From the NCBI GenBank assembly GCA_002900995.3, contig CM035308.1:2046001-2110000 (forward strand): DNA of 64,000 bases, in the 5' to 3' direction. The position numbers and the translations under genes were made by a program. Shown one piece after another: positions 39,401 through 50,347 of this stretch. Each line of letters opens with the position of its first letter. The stretch's first letter is position 1. The DNA comes from Ganoderma boninense. Taxonomy: Eukaryota > Basidiomycota > Agaricomycetes > Polyporales > Polyporaceae. Below the pieces are notes generated by a model, which saw only the letters and a program-made list of their open reading frames with translations, ran no database searches and was not told where the DNA came from.

Positions 39401-40602
39401 GTTGAGGATACCGAATAAAGAGAGGCCTTCCTTGGTCTTGTCTGAGTGAATGGAGGCGTGGTTCTCGTCCTCGAAGATCTGCAAAGAGAACAGTGCGTCC
39501 ATGGTGATTTGCATCGTTTGGGTGAGCGGCAGCGGTTCAATGCTACGGACTTCGAGCCCGCTGATGCCTTCATCCTCTAGCTCCGAAACGGCCCGCGCTC
39601 TTGCAAGGTACTCTAACAGTGATCCAATGGAACCTAGCTACGCTCATCGTCAGCTGGGAGCCTATCCAAATGCTGAGGAAACCCACACATAGAGGCGAGT
39701 TCTCGATCGACGCGAAATTAGCCAGCCGGATGGACGCATTCCACTTCTGCATACTCGGGTCGTTCCCAGTCTCCCTACGACGGCGCATGAAATCGTACGC
39801 ATTGCGTGGTTCGGAGCCAGAACCCAGTTCAGATGCTGTGTCTTGCTCGTTCGGGTGGACAGGCAGCTGAGAGAGGAGATGCAACGAGAGAAGACGATCT
39901 CGACCTTTCAAAGGGATGAATTCTTTGTGAGGTCGAACTTGAAAGGTGCCTCCAGATCCATCCACTGACAAAAACTTGAGTATATGCACATGGTTCCTTC
40001 ATGCCGATGTTCGCACCGTGGTTACGTAGAACGTCGATAAAGGTATCGTCTGCCTTCGAACTAGTGAGGACTACATCCGGCCCAGACTGCTCTAAAACTG
40101 AGTATATGCGTGGTGTTAGGCTACGACTAGCCATGAACGGCGAGAGGAAGGGCTTACAAGCCTTCGTCAGGTCGAGGTGTTTGTTCTCGGGAGTGTCGTC
40201 GAGGACGTAGATGGTGCATTTCACAGGGTCATAATACGCGCACGCCACTCTCCCACTGAACAGCGTTGTGAGAGCTCTCCACAGACTTGGTGCTTCAGGA
40301 CACCTACAACTGGCATGTTGCAGCCAAACAAACCTGGAAGGGAAGGTCAGCACTACCTTCGTTTGTTATGCTACGGTTCCACGAACCTTCTCAGTGGTTC
40401 CGCTCGATGAAGTCTCTTCATCCTCATCATCTTCTTCAGCTGGTTCATCACATCCATCCCAACGGACCTTCTTACGCGGGTTGTTATCAGCGCTAGTCTG
40501 GCTTGCCTGATGTTCAGGCCGCATGGCTTCTTCGTCAGGCTCCTCGTCGATCAGACTCGTCGAGGGAATACGAAGGCGTTTAGCGTGTTTCAGTAAAGGC
40601 AT
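36417..40602 (-). CDS. MSH5: Meiotic MutS homologue MSH5
   Basis: Many exons. The N-terminus is an acidic nuclear-type leader ([36 protein letters not shown]). Conserved blocks follow: [40 protein letters not shown], the Msh5 core [20 protein letters not shown] with [29 protein letters not shown], the clamp, Walker [17 protein letters not shown] built across an intron, a Walker B region, and [19 protein letters not shown]. The C-terminal helix-turn-helix region ends [10 protein letters not shown]. Msh5 pairs with Msh4 to stabilise recombination intermediates and promote crossovers in meiosis; it lacks mismatch-binding domain I. The intron inside Walker A (37757-37706) has a GC donor. The acidic insert [16 protein letters not shown] is near the C-terminus. 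Exon borders in 38000-38900 were not all fixed. Confidence 0.92.
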
Positions 40603-40967
40603 GAGGCGGAGAGGAGCCGGCTCGATGAAGCGCAGAAAAGAAGAGGGAAACCTTGAATGAGCCACGACGATCAACACGTCGCGTTTTGGGGGATTGAAGA
40701 TCACGTGTCCGCGCCAATAGGCCGCTGAACGAGTTTTCACCTGTTTTCACGGACGACTTGCGCGCGGCAATGACGGTCCCAACGGAGTGGAGGAGCGGTA
40801 AACGTCTAACGGACATGAGGTGGATATCCAACACGCGACCCAAGCCTCAGGACACGCGTGGGGAAGAAAGCTTGTTTCAGACAGAGAATCAATCACGACA
40901 CGCAGCGGGCAGGAGAGCGGAGCGACCACGATCGATATACTAATACCACATAGACAAGTGGAGACGA
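40603..40967. other. MSH5 promoter / PHB2 3' flank
   Basis: 365 bp between the MSH5 start and the PHB2 stop, both minus strand. No motif recognised with confidence. Confidence 0.4.
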
Positions 40968-42371
40968 TTACTTTTTGAGCGAGAGCAGGTCCTTTGCATC
41001 ATCCGCCACTGGAACGTGCATTAGTGAGCGTCCTCGTAGAACTGTAACTCTAGGCGCATACCATTCAAGAGCAGGGCTTGCGAGTCCAGCATCACACGGT
41101 TGTCAGACGCGGCCAATAGAGTCGCGATATCCCGGGCAGCCTCAAGCCTTCGGAGTTGCAGGAAGCCTTTGTTCTGGCGGACGGCTTCGCCAATGAGTTC
41201 AGCGCTGCGCGCCTCACCCTGCGCCCGGACAATAATGGACTGCAGTCCGAATGTGAGCTCCGGCACTGACTAGCATGAGGACGTATCCGAGCGCACCTGC
41301 TTCTCTTGAATCGCCTGATCAACGAGGAAGGCAGCGCGGAGCGCAGTTTGTTGTGCGACCTGTACGGACGTAATGAGTTGGCACGGCACGCTTCGGGGCG
41401 AGACTGAACCACGGACCTGTTTCGCCTCCACGGCGTGGGTGAATTCAGGAGAGAAGGCAACGTGTGTGATCGAAACATCGTCAAGGACGATATTAAAGCG
41501 TAGCGCGCGCCGTGTTAGGTTCTCCCGGACCAGTCTTGACACCTGCGTGTCGCCGTGGCGGGTGCGTTTAGTGCCACGAGGAGTCGGAAATGCAGAACGT
41601 GTGGCATACCTGCTCACGCTGAGTGATGATTTGGCTGGCGTTAAACTGGGCGACAACGCTCTTGAGCACCTCGTTGACAATGGAAGGCAAGACGCGTTCG
41701 TCATAATCGGTGCCCAGCTCCCGGTAGATGGTCGGCAGTGCTGACATGTTTGGCCGGGAGAGGACACGGCACGTAATGTTGACCATCTGCAAGTCTGGAG
41801 GAATTGGGAGGCCGGAATGAGATGCGAAGGTAACGCGTAGGTTCGCTATCAGACGCGCCTTTGGTGCCTGTGAGAGAAGCAATGTTGCGAGGCTTTGCGC
41901 GGATGTCATAGACGATGGGTGTCTCGAACCATGGGACCTGCGAGCGCAACGTGTCAACGCCGCATCGTCATCCGTACACGAACACTTACCATGAGATGGG
42001 TTCCTTCAGGGTATACCTCCTCTTTCACACCATGCAGCCTGAACAGCAGGGAGAGCTCCAAGATTGAACACGCGTGCAGAGTTTGGGTGCCTACTTACCG
42101 TGTGTACTTGATTGCACGGTGACCACCATCGACTGCTCGCACGCGATCCCCAGTTCAAAGACCCTCTATTCACCGTGATAAAAAGGAGTGGAGTGCACGT
42201 ACCATTGAAAAGACTGGCATTGAGGGCAAGCCCGCCTCCTACGAGGGCGAGAAGTAGACCCGATCCGGTGAAGAACCCCCTGACAGGCAAGCGTGGACCG
42301 CCTCCGCCACCGCTGGTGCTTACACGCTGCAGCTGCTGAGACAGCCGCCTCCACGCATCCTGAGAGTTCAT
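40968..42371 (-). CDS. PHB2: Prohibitin-2
   Basis: Seven or so exons. The N-terminus is [20 protein letters not shown], then a hydrophobic anchor [20 protein letters not shown]. The PHB/SPFH domain follows: [69 protein letters not shown] and [20 protein letters not shown]. The coiled coil comes next: [60 protein letters not shown]. The end is [16 protein letters not shown]2 assembles with PHB1 into rings in the mitochondrial inner membrane that act as scaffold and chaperone. A GTG or TTG upstream of the ATG at 42371 is not needed. Length about 310 aa, as in the family. It is divergent from a vacuolar PQ-loop gene. Confidence 0.95.
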
Positions 42372-42673
42372 GGGCAAAGTTGGAGGACGAAGGGAGGGCC
42401 GAGGAGAATGAAGTCGAGAGCGGAGGCGGCACTGACGACAGTGCGGCAGCGCGTGGCGGCAGCCGGCAGGGGGGCGGCAAATGCCGGGGGTGGCTTCTCA
42501 CCACCGGAAAAGATCGAGCGAGGAAAGTTTGTTTGTGGCTCGGGATCGTCTTGTGCCTCTGCTGAGCTCTCTCATCTCCGCGCACATAACACGGCCCTCC
42601 GAGTGCTGCCGGGCACCTCTCTCCAAGGGCTCTTCGCCTCTGATCGGTCTGGCTACCCGACCTTTGACCGACC
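42372..42673. promoter_or_regulatory. Divergent promoter region, PHB2 / PQ-loop gene
   Basis: 302 bp between divergent start codons, GC-rich; no TATA seen. Confidence 0.4.
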
Positions 42674-43955
42674 ATGGCTTTCGAAGGCAACCCGGAGCTA
42701 GCTAATTTCGTATGCACTGTCACCCGGGACGGCCTCGAGGACGGTAGTTAACCTTTCATCTCATGTAGCTGGGCTGGGTCTCTATCGCCTGCTGGTGCGT
42801 ATCGAGAGACAATCTTTCTCCTTCTCTTATTCTCTGATCTTTGTGCTTCGCGTTAGGATGGTGGTTTACTCTCCACAAGTGATCGAGAACTACCAGCTGC
42901 AGTCGGGCGAAGGGTTGAGTGTGGGCTTCGTCGTCATCTGGCTTATTGGTGATATATGCAACTTTTCTGGAGCGATCATAGCCGGGCTATTGCCTACCAT
43001 CATCCTCCTTGGCTTTTACGTGAGCCAGTCCATATCCTGGTACACGGCGGAGAACCGGCTGATACGGCTTGGACAATGCCCAGTACACCGTGTGCGACGC
43101 CACACTTCTAGCCCAAATTTACTACTATCGGTGGAAGCGGGCGCGTCGAGGCTCTCCGCTGCTTGTTACCGATTCCGAAGACCCTACGGTCTGTGCGCTC
43201 TACGACGAGGCAAGTCCGCTCCTACCGGGAGGCGATCGCTCCGAAGAACCGTATCCGAGGCGGCCCATTTGGCAGGATGCCCTGAAATATGCCACTGCGC
43301 TGCTCTTCGTCTTCGGCGTCGGTGTTGTGGCGTGGGGTGTGGACAAGTGGACTCGTCAGGGCACGCCCCCATCGAACCCTGAGGATGAGGTTGCAGAGTG
43401 GCGAAGCCAGATTCTCGGGTGGATTAGTGCGGCCCTGTTCCGTGAGTGCACGCACCGTCTGGAATTTTTCCAAGCTCACAGATGCGCGAAGTCGGAGCGC
43501 GGATTCCGCAAATTGGTGCGTGGCTTTATTTGGCGACAGGGTGCAGGGGCTGAATGTGAGGCCGGAACACAGTCAAGAATTTGAGCACCAGGTGCGAAGG
43601 GCTCTCGCCCTTCCTCTTTGTCTATTCCATCTCGGGCAACACGACGTACTTCCTGTCCATCCTCGCGGCGTCGCTGAAGATGAAACATCTTGTGGTGAAC
43701 GCGCCCTGGATCGCCGGTACGTGCATCTCCGAGAATGGTGTAGAAACAACCGTCTGATCAGAGGCACGACGGTTCGCCGGATATCCGCCATCTCATAAGG
43801 GAGCGCCCTGACCATCTTTCTGGATGTGTTTGTAAGCGTTTGAGTTTTTTGTGGGCACGAGGCCATGGGGCGCGCTGACGCTGGTGGACATGCGCTAGGT
43901 CTTGTACCAGTTCTTTCGATACCGATTGGAAGACAAACGACGGGCGGTGGACTGA
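42674..43955 (+). CDS. PQ-loop membrane transporter (Ypq/Rtc2-like vacuolar basic amino-acid transporter)
   Basis: Several short exons. Start MAFEGNPELANF, then LGWVSIACW and the first PQ-loop, MVVYSPQVIENYQLQSGEGL. Membrane segments VGFVVIWLIGDICNFSGAII and AGLLPTIILLGFY follow, then YTVCDATLLAQIYYYRWKRA. A hydrophilic linker contains ALYDEASPLLPGGD, a dileucine-type signal plausible for vacuolar sorting. TLM-like KYATALLFVFGVGVVAWGVD follows. A tiny exon carries the second PQ-loop, LGARIPQI-VKNLSTRCEGLS, then FLFVYSISGNTTYFLSILAA and the last segment, ending YRLEDKRRAVD. Ypq proteins export or exchange cationic amino acids at the vacuole membrane. The order of seven membrane segments and two PQ motifs fits. 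The acceptor choices around 43485 and 43570 were fixed by keeping the second PQ motif in frame. Confidence 0.85.
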
Positions 43956-44847
43956 GGACGGGATGGTTGGATGATGGACGAGTGGATGGGTGCAGTGTGA
44001 GTATCTATCACAGGTTAGCGGGAGGGTGTGGGGGGTGCCGTCGGGTAGGAAGAGACTTGCAATGTATACCAGAAGTAGACGGTGGGCGAAATGAGACTGC
44101 TTCTGATGGGGTTTTACAGAGGGTGCGGGGTGGAAAGGCGATAAGGGGAAGGTGGGGGGGACAGGGCGGCCCTGGGCGGGTGATGAAAGGCGGAAGAGAG
44201 CTGGGAGCGTGCGGAGGAGGCGAAGGCAAGAAGCGAGCGTTTGGAGGGGACTTGGCTCGCGTCGAGCCTCGTTGCGGCCCTCGTGTTGCGGGCTGCTATT
44301 CGACGTCCCACGTTGCAGGTCACCACAATCCGTTCTCCATCGCACGCACCGCTCGGCCAGACATGCACCCAGCCTCGTGTCTCTTCCATCACCCTCCCTG
44401 CACACAAATCCGTTTATCAATGTCAGATCGCCACTCCCATATTTTCACCCAGCCTGCCGTCCGTCCCGCTCGCCGCGCCCTCTCCTCCTCAGTCCTCCCA
44501 GTGCCTCACTCCCTCTCGCCCCTCCCCGCTCCAGCCCCCCGCCGCGACCTCCCCACCAGCGACCCCTCGCAGGTGCGTTCGACCCCGTCCTCTGACTCCC
44601 CGCCCTCCCGAACACCGTCCCAATGTCTTATTGTTTCAGCACGCCCCTCACGCGCCTCCTGTCACCCATTGCGTCCACCGCGCGCGCGGCAGCCTAAAGA
44701 CTGTGCCCCCCGCCTGCGTGCACGCGTTTCGTCTTCCCCGGGGCCTCCGTTTCATCCGTTAAGCCAAATCAAGCTAGCGATCCTCGCGCGGCAGCCTCGC
44801 CCCATCCTTCACAGCGAGGTTTCGAAACCGCTCCCCATTTTGCCTCG
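43956..44847. other. Long upstream region of second F-box gene
   Basis: 892 bp, C-rich and pyrimidine-rich on the plus strand from about 44360 to 44640, probably promoter and 5' leader. A 335-codon plus-strand frame crosses it but has compositional, not protein-like, sequence. Confidence 0.45.
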
Positions 44848-47004
44848 GTGCCCTCGTCGTCCACCTTGTTAAGGCTTCCTTGCGCCGCCTACCTGGACGC
44901 CATCCCTGGCTCCGCTCTTGGCCATATCATGCACCGGACGCCCCTCATCCATCCCACTCCCCGCTTACACCCCTCTGCCATGTCCTACGCTACGCTTGAG
45001 CAGCCCTTGGCCCGCGCACCCACCACAATGTCCTGGACGACCGAGTACTCCACCGAGCCGCCTCCGTACGACCTGTGCGATACTGCCACCCTCATGGCCG
45101 CCGCATACGCGGACAAGAACTCGTCCCTTCGCCGTCAACCAGAGGCAGCACCACTACCTGGAAACTTGTCGCGCACCCCTGCAGCTCCATGGATGTCAAG
45201 CCCACGAAGGTCCACTCTCGACCTATCGATTCCCCACCTGCGCGAGGCGATCCTCTCTTTGGATTCAAAGATGGCGACGCTCCTCAACGAACGGGACCTG
45301 TTGGAACTCAGGCTCGAGCACGCGGTCCGTATGAACTCTCCCGTCCAACGCCTCCCAAACGATCTCCTGGCGTCGATCTTCTCGATTGCGGTCCTGGAGG
45401 AAGAAGACGAGGACTCGATCACCCTCTCCAACCTCATGCTCGTGTCTCGATGGTGGCGGGAGGTGGCGATTAACTCCCCGATGCTCTGGACGCGCATCGT
45501 AATGGGTACGCACCATTCCGTAGACAGGGCAATCCTCAAGCTCGACCGGTCCCGGACAGCCCCAATACACATCTGCCTGGATTTCAGCCCAAGGATGGAA
45601 CACGGGACGGTCTCCACCGACAGCATCATCACAGCCATGGAGCTTGTGCGCCCCGCAATATGGCGTTGGAAAACTTTTCACCTCGTTGTCCCAAGTCGAC
45701 CACAGGCCCATGTCGCGCTCAGTCGGTGCAAGGAACAGGCGCCACAACTCGAGGTTCTCTCCGTCCGCGTTTCCCATTCAATGCAGGAAGACCACTATTC
45801 CAAGGCGCCCCTCCCGCTCTTCGAGCGCACAACACCGCGGCTACGCGCGTCGTCTTTCACCTCGTTCAACTTTGGTTGGGACCTCGCGCTCCTCAGCAAT
45901 CTGCGCGTGCTTAAGCTCGGCGGTTACTGGAACGGGTTCTCACCATCCGTCGATACCCTGCTAAAGACACTGCGATCGTGCCCGCAGCTCGAAGAGCTTG
46001 TCCTGCGGAATATGTCCGACGTCGACCCAGACAACTGCACCACGTCCATTTCCGAAGCCTCGGAGCACGACGATTACGTCCTTGCACGCGCCTCAGACAC
46101 CCGTCCGATCTCTCTGCCGCGGCTTCGCAAGGCTTCATTCTACTACTCCGGCAATCTGCGCACCCGGACCGTCCTCACCCTGCTCTCGTTTCCGGCGCTG
46201 GAGCGCATCGAGTTGTGTTACTTGGATAACGTCTCCCCGATGCTGGAGGCCCTGCGGCGCCAGTCCCTGACCGTCCTCCCGCTTCGCCACCTGCGCATCG
46301 AGTCGTGCTTTTTCAACGAGCTTCGATTTGCCCGACTGCTGCCGCGGCTTCCGGCGCTCGCCTCCTTGGAGCTCGTCGATGTAGAGGATGTGACCTCGAA
46401 CCTTATGCGCGTGAGTGCCGCCGTTCGTTTAGCTATCGGGGATACTGACGACGATCGCCCCTCGTGCTTCCCCCAGAACCTCGCGACGCCCCCCATCTCA
46501 CAGACCTGGGTGTGCCCGAAGCTGACCACGCTGTCCGTCGAAGGATGCTCGTCGCTCGAATGGGAAACCCTCCGCTCGATCGTCGAGTCCCGCTTGCCCC
46601 CGCATTCTCGCGCATTTCCCCGCCAGCCCCAGCCTGTTCCACATCCCCACGTCACACAAGCATCGGCAGCGCAGCCAGCCGCCGCCATGTCCAGCGCGTC
46701 CGCCCAGCTGCCCCACCCCCACCCCCTCCACCGGCAGGCGATGTCGTCGGCGGGGATGGTCTCGTCGGCGTCATCGTCGGCGTCCGCCTTCGCCGCGACG
46801 GCTCATATCCTGTCGCGCCAGCCGTCGGTGCCCGTGCTGTCCTCTGCATCACAGACCGTGGGCCGACCGGTCCGGCTCGAGAGCGTCGACCTCACACGCT
46901 GCCACCAGATCGGCAAGGAGATGGTGCAGTGGCTGCGCATGTACGTCGCGGAGGTCAAGTGCGAGCCCGTCAAGAGCGTCTGGGGCGAGCCGGACAAGTC
47001 ATGA
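44848..47004 (+). CDS. F-box / leucine-rich-repeat protein
   Basis: One long frame of 718 codons. After a variable N-terminus there is a helical stretch, LREAILSLDSKMATLLNERD, of the kind preceding many basidiomycete F-boxes. The F-box itself follows: SPVQRLPNDLLASIFSIAVL, then LSNLMLVSRWWREVAINSPM and LWTRIVMGTHHSVDRAILKL. The rest shows leucine-rich-repeat spacing (LRVLKLGGYWNG, LEELVLRNMSDVD, LERIELCYLDNV, LASLELVDVEDVT, LTTLSVEGCSSL, LESVDLTRCHQIG), with a low-complexity Ala/Ser/His/Pro insert late. Probable SCF substrate receptor; target unknown. Positions about 46408-46473 (GTGAGTG...CCCCCAG, 66 nt) look like a stop-free intron, so the spliced protein may lack 22 residues. The exact start among several in-frame Met is uncertain. 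Confidence 0.83.
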   Translation: MPSSSTLLRLPCAAYLDAIPGSALGHIMHRTPLIHPTPRLHPSAMSYATLEQPLARAPTTMSWTTEYSTEPPPYDLCDTATLMAAAYADKNSSLRRQPEAAPLPGNLSRTPAAPWMSSPRRSTLDLSIPHLREAILSLDSKMATLLNERDLLELRLEHAVRMNSPVQRLPNDLLASIFSIAVLEEEDEDSITLSNLMLVSRWWREVAINSPMLWTRIVMGTHHSVDRAILKLDRSRTAPIHICLDFSPRMEHGTVSTDSIITAMELVRPAIWRWKTFHLVVPSRPQAHVALSRCKEQAPQLEVLSVRVSHSMQEDHYSKAPLPLFERTTPRLRASSFTSFNFGWDLALLSNLRVLKLGGYWNGFSPSVDTLLKTLRSCPQLEELVLRNMSDVDPDNCTTSISEASEHDDYVLARASDTRPISLPRLRKASFYYSGNLRTRTVLTLLSFPALERIELCYLDNVSPMLEALRRQSLTVLPLRHLRIESCFFNELRFARLLPRLPALASLELVDVEDVTSNLMRVSAAVRLAIGDTDDDRPSCFPQNLATPPISQTWVCPKLTTLSVEGCSSLEWETLRSIVESRLPPHSRAFPRQPQPVPHPHVTQASAAQPAAAMSSASAQLPHPHPLHRQAMSSAGMVSSASSSASAFAATAHILSRQPSVPVLSSASQTVGRPVRLESVDLTRCHQIGKEMVQWLRMYVAEVKCEPVKSVWGEPDKS

Positions 47005-47543
47005 CGTGCATGTCGATATCGATGTCGACCTCCGCGACGCAGGACGACGGTCTAGACATACCATCCTTGGTCCCAACTCCCATTTAAATCCGGTTGCAGA
47101 TAGAGGTGGCGGTGATGTACACTTGTTTTCTTCGGGGGCCGCTGTGATCTCTGAGCTTGGCTGTGACATACCCTCCGGCGTCGCGCTGTGCTGGTGCTGC
47201 GCTGCTCGGAAAACTCACCCTATTGCTCGTCGTGCTCATCGTTATGCGGTCGTGTTCACGTGTAAATTAAGGCGGCTGTATTTTGCTTATAGCTCTTGTG
47301 TTCTCTTCGTTGCTCTTTTTCACACAAGCCGAGAACACTTCCCGCTATTCGCAGTTATACCATAGTAATGTATCTATATTTCCACGAAACGAATGAAATG
47401 AACGTCCGATCAGAAGCATGGCAAAGCGTGTCTGAATACAAGTGACTACACAGGTGTGAACAACCGGGGCATAAGCGGCGTTGGTCCTGTTCGATGAGCG
47501 ATGAGTAAGTCTGACCAAGCACAGCGCACTCACCAGGCTCCAG
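47005..47543. other. Convergent intergenic region
   Basis: 3' flanks of the F-box gene and the SIKE-like gene. No gene seen. Confidence 0.4.
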
Positions 47544-48920
47544 CTACCGGCTGTCCACCCGGATAAGCGTGTTCTTCTTGTATGTCCCAAATGGCCCGAC
47601 GGTTCCCCGGGGCCCACCCAGCAATCGCTGTTGCGGCCGCGGGAACATCGAAGACGAGGAGTGCTCGTCGGAACTTCGGTCCTCTTCGTCCTCGCCGATC
47701 GGATGCTCGGGTATGGGTATCGGAGCGGTGGTCGACTCTGACGTCGATTCGGGGGGCCGTTGTGGCGCCGCTGTGGAATTGGACGCAGTCGGCGCCGGCG
47801 GCGGTTTGAGGAGTCCGTTCACCAAGGCACGGAGCTCCTCGTTCTCGCGTTCTAGACGGGCGAGCTCACACTCGCGTTCCAGAGCCCACTCGGCCGCCGC
47901 GAGCCGCTTCTCCGGGTCCTCGTCCTCCTCCAGGAAACGGATCACATCGAGATTTCCCTCCTCGTTCTGGTCTGGTGACTGGTCGTCGGACTCGTGTGCC
48001 CCGTCGTCCGCCTCCTGTCCTTTGCCGCCTTCTCCACCGTTCTCGCTCTTGTCGCCCTCTCTCTGTGCCGGATGTTCTGGATGAGGTACTAGCTCCGAGG
48101 ACTCCCGAGAATTCCCTGCACTACGACCTCCTGTGGTCGCGTGGAGATGCGCTAGATGTGCCTCGTATTCCTGGATATCCTCCCCGCCCAGCCGTCGCAA
48201 CACGGCTCGCAGCAGTCGGCCAACCCGGGCGAGGCTCTCCGAGCGCGCATTGTTGACATTGAGAGCCTCGTCCAATGCTTCGCTTTCACGCTGAACGAGG
48301 ACACTCTCATATTGGCGCATGAGGGTGAGCTCGCGTTGTTGCACTTCGTGCTATTGCAAGAGCAGGGTTGAGGGGATATACGAGGCAGTGGAGCAGCATG
48401 GGATGAGGGCTTACTGCGCGTGTGCGGAACGTCGTCATGACATTTTCAAGGGTCTGCTCATACTCGCGGATGAGGGCGCTGAGCTGACGATTGTCGTTGA
48501 GAAGTGCCTGGTTCTCTGCGGACATGGCGGCGTTCATGCGCTCCAGCTCGGCGTCATAGGCCTCTGGAGAATTGAGGAGAAAAAGGGAGTTTTAGTATAG
48601 CTTGAGAATGTGTGCCGCCACGGGATGAGAACCTTTTGGTTTGCCTAGATTAAAGCTTGGACGCCTTGAGATGAACGCCATCCGAGACAGAGTAACCGTA
48701 CACACCGGCGAAGTACAAAGCCTGTTTGTGAATGGATGGCTTGAGTCTGGTCAAATCGTGAATTTTGGCTGTGCATCGCTCCACTAGACCCACGGACCTT
48801 AGCCCCATCTGCGAGAGCATGTAAGTTGACGGCGGAGGAGCGGTTTTGGCTCAGTTGCTCAGAGACTTCTGAAAGGAGGGACCAGACACGGTGAACTTCG
48901 GGGTCGCCATTTTGTTCCAT
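47544..48920 (-). CDS. SIKE/FGFR1OP2-family coiled-coil protein (SCI1-like STRIPAK subunit)
   Basis: Exons join as MEQNGDPEVHRVWSLLSEVS, SSAVNLHALADGAK, TQAIHSQTGFVLRRFNLGKP, then YDAELERMNAAMSAENQALL, NDNRQLSALIREYEQTLENV, MTTFRTRA, and VQQRELTLMRQYESVLVQRE. The central coiled coil with QALLNDNRQLSALIREYEQTLENVMT-type spacing matches the SIKE family (FGFR1OP2, SIKE1; SCI1 in Sordaria), small partners of striatin in the STRIPAK phosphatase-kinase complex. In fungi that complex controls hyphal fusion and fruiting-body development. The C-terminal half is an acidic, probably disordered region with one more coiled coil (LERECELARLERENEELRAL), ending KKNTLIRVDSR. The family call rests on the coiled-coil pattern and is moderate. 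Confidence 0.6.
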
Positions 48921-49165
48921 TGCGGTAACAGGACAGTACAGGACAAGATGAAAGGATGGGGATCTACGCAGAAGAGGGTATCAATTCGGTGAATGGCGGT
49001 GGTCGGTGTTGTCGTCAGGTCGCCGGTCCACTCGACTGCAGCGTCTGCTCATTGCGGCGGGGGATAAGCGCGATGATCCATGCCACGTGACTGAGACGCC
49101 CAGCCGAGAAACCAGTCGACTCCCGAGTCGACTCTGTTCTTGCCTCCTGTTCACCATCTCCTTCC

Positions 49166-50347
49166 ATGGCCACCGTTACTCACTACATTCACTCCCACTA
49201 TGACCCTCCAGAAAGCAAGGACGATAAAGACGCGATGGAGGACAGAACTGAGGAGGATGCGCGGGATCCCTGGCTGACGGAATCCGCCTTTGGAGCTAGC
49301 CGTCGCCTCAAGAACCCTCCTCGTTTCATTCCCGCTATCGTTTCTTACGATGAGGTGAATAATATGATGGGCAACGACTTCCCTTTCCTACCGCCTGCAG
49401 GAGAGCCTGGTCCCTCATCTCATGTCGGCGACTGGTACAGGTCTCTACCTCGCGCATCCAGTGCTCCTGTGGTCCCACCTCAATCATCTCCACCTCCCAG
49501 CATCACGCCATCGCCGTCCCCCCAGCCATCCGTTGTTGGTGCGTCTATACAGGGTCTTGCAGTGCCATTCATCAGCATGAAGAACGATTGGTTCTCCTCC
49601 CGAACACTCATGTCTGCACCTTCATCATCCCGTCCAACACCCTCGCCCACGCCTACTCTGGCTGACATCCTGTCCAGAGAACCGCCACCGGAGCGCAAGG
49701 ATCAGCCTTTCATTCCATCTGTCTTCCTCCACATAGGTCCGTCCAATAAAGGCTTCACCATGCTTCAGCAGAGTGGCTGGAGCGAGGGCGAGGCTCTTGG
49801 TGCAGCAGCGCTGAGACGCACGCTGACTGAGAAATCTCGGGAGAAGAGACCGGCGAGGACTATCTTGGATGACCGGGAACCATCTGTCAGGACGGAAGAA
49901 CGGGAAGTGGCGGTGGGGACAGATGATGATATCTGCGAGGTACGGAAGGTGGACGTTGTGGACCTCACTCTGTCCGACTCGGAAGGCGATGAAGATGACT
50001 TCCAAGCTGCGGACGACGTCGAGATGGATAGCAGCACAGACGCCCGCGTGCCGCAATCTTCTTGGGCAGTTCCCTCCCACAAACCCACCGCTCTCCTGAC
50101 GCCGATTGCTACCGTGCTCAAGTCCGACCGACTGGGGATAGGTCTAAAGGCGAAGACGGAGGGCCCGTACAAGGCGTCCAAGAAACGCGTCACGCATAAT
50201 CAGGCTGCGCTTGCTGCGCATACGAAGGCGAACGAGGACATGCGGAGGCGGAAGGCGTTGTTCGGGCGTGGAGCCAAATCGTTTGCGCGCATCGCGAAAG
50301 CAGAGGCGCAAAGTCGGCAAAAGCTGCTCACGGCTCTCAAACAATAG
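49166..50347 (+). CDS. G-patch domain-containing protein
   Basis: A single exon of 393 aa. The N-terminal two thirds is Pro/Ser-rich and low in structure. The G-patch-like core is IGPSNKGFTMLQQSGWSEGE with ALGAAALR. After an acidic segment (DLTLSDSEGDEDDFQAADDV) comes a conserved C-terminal block: AVLKSDRLGIGLKAK-type sequence (here VLKSDRLGIGLKAKTEGPYK), KKRVTHNQAALAAH and RRKALFGRGAKSFARIAKAE. G-patch proteins usually activate DEAH helicases in splicing or ribosome assembly. The fungal family with this C-terminal block has no settled role that I know. The SIKE-like gene is divergent, 245 bp away. The ATG at 49166 gives the longest consistent frame. Confidence 0.8.
   Translation: MATVTHYIHSHYDPPESKDDKDAMEDRTEEDARDPWLTESAFGASRRLKNPPRFIPAIVSYDEVNNMMGNDFPFLPPAGEPGPSSHVGDWYRSLPRASSAPVVPPQSSPPPSITPSPSPQPSVVGASIQGLAVPFISMKNDWFSSRTLMSAPSSSRPTPSPTPTLADILSREPPPERKDQPFIPSVFLHIGPSNKGFTMLQQSGWSEGEALGAAALRRTLTEKSREKRPARTILDDREPSVRTEEREVAVGTDDDICEVRKVDVVDLTLSDSEGDEDDFQAADDVEMDSSTDARVPQSSWAVPSHKPTALLTPIATVLKSDRLGIGLKAKTEGPYKASKKRVTHNQAALAAHTKANEDMRRRKALFGRGAKSFARIAKAEAQSRQKLLTALKQ

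Noticed and set aside
43865..44872. 335-codon plus frame upstream of the second F-box gene
   Set aside because: Compositional frame across a pyrimidine-rich promoter; overlaps the last exon of the PQ-loop gene in another frame.
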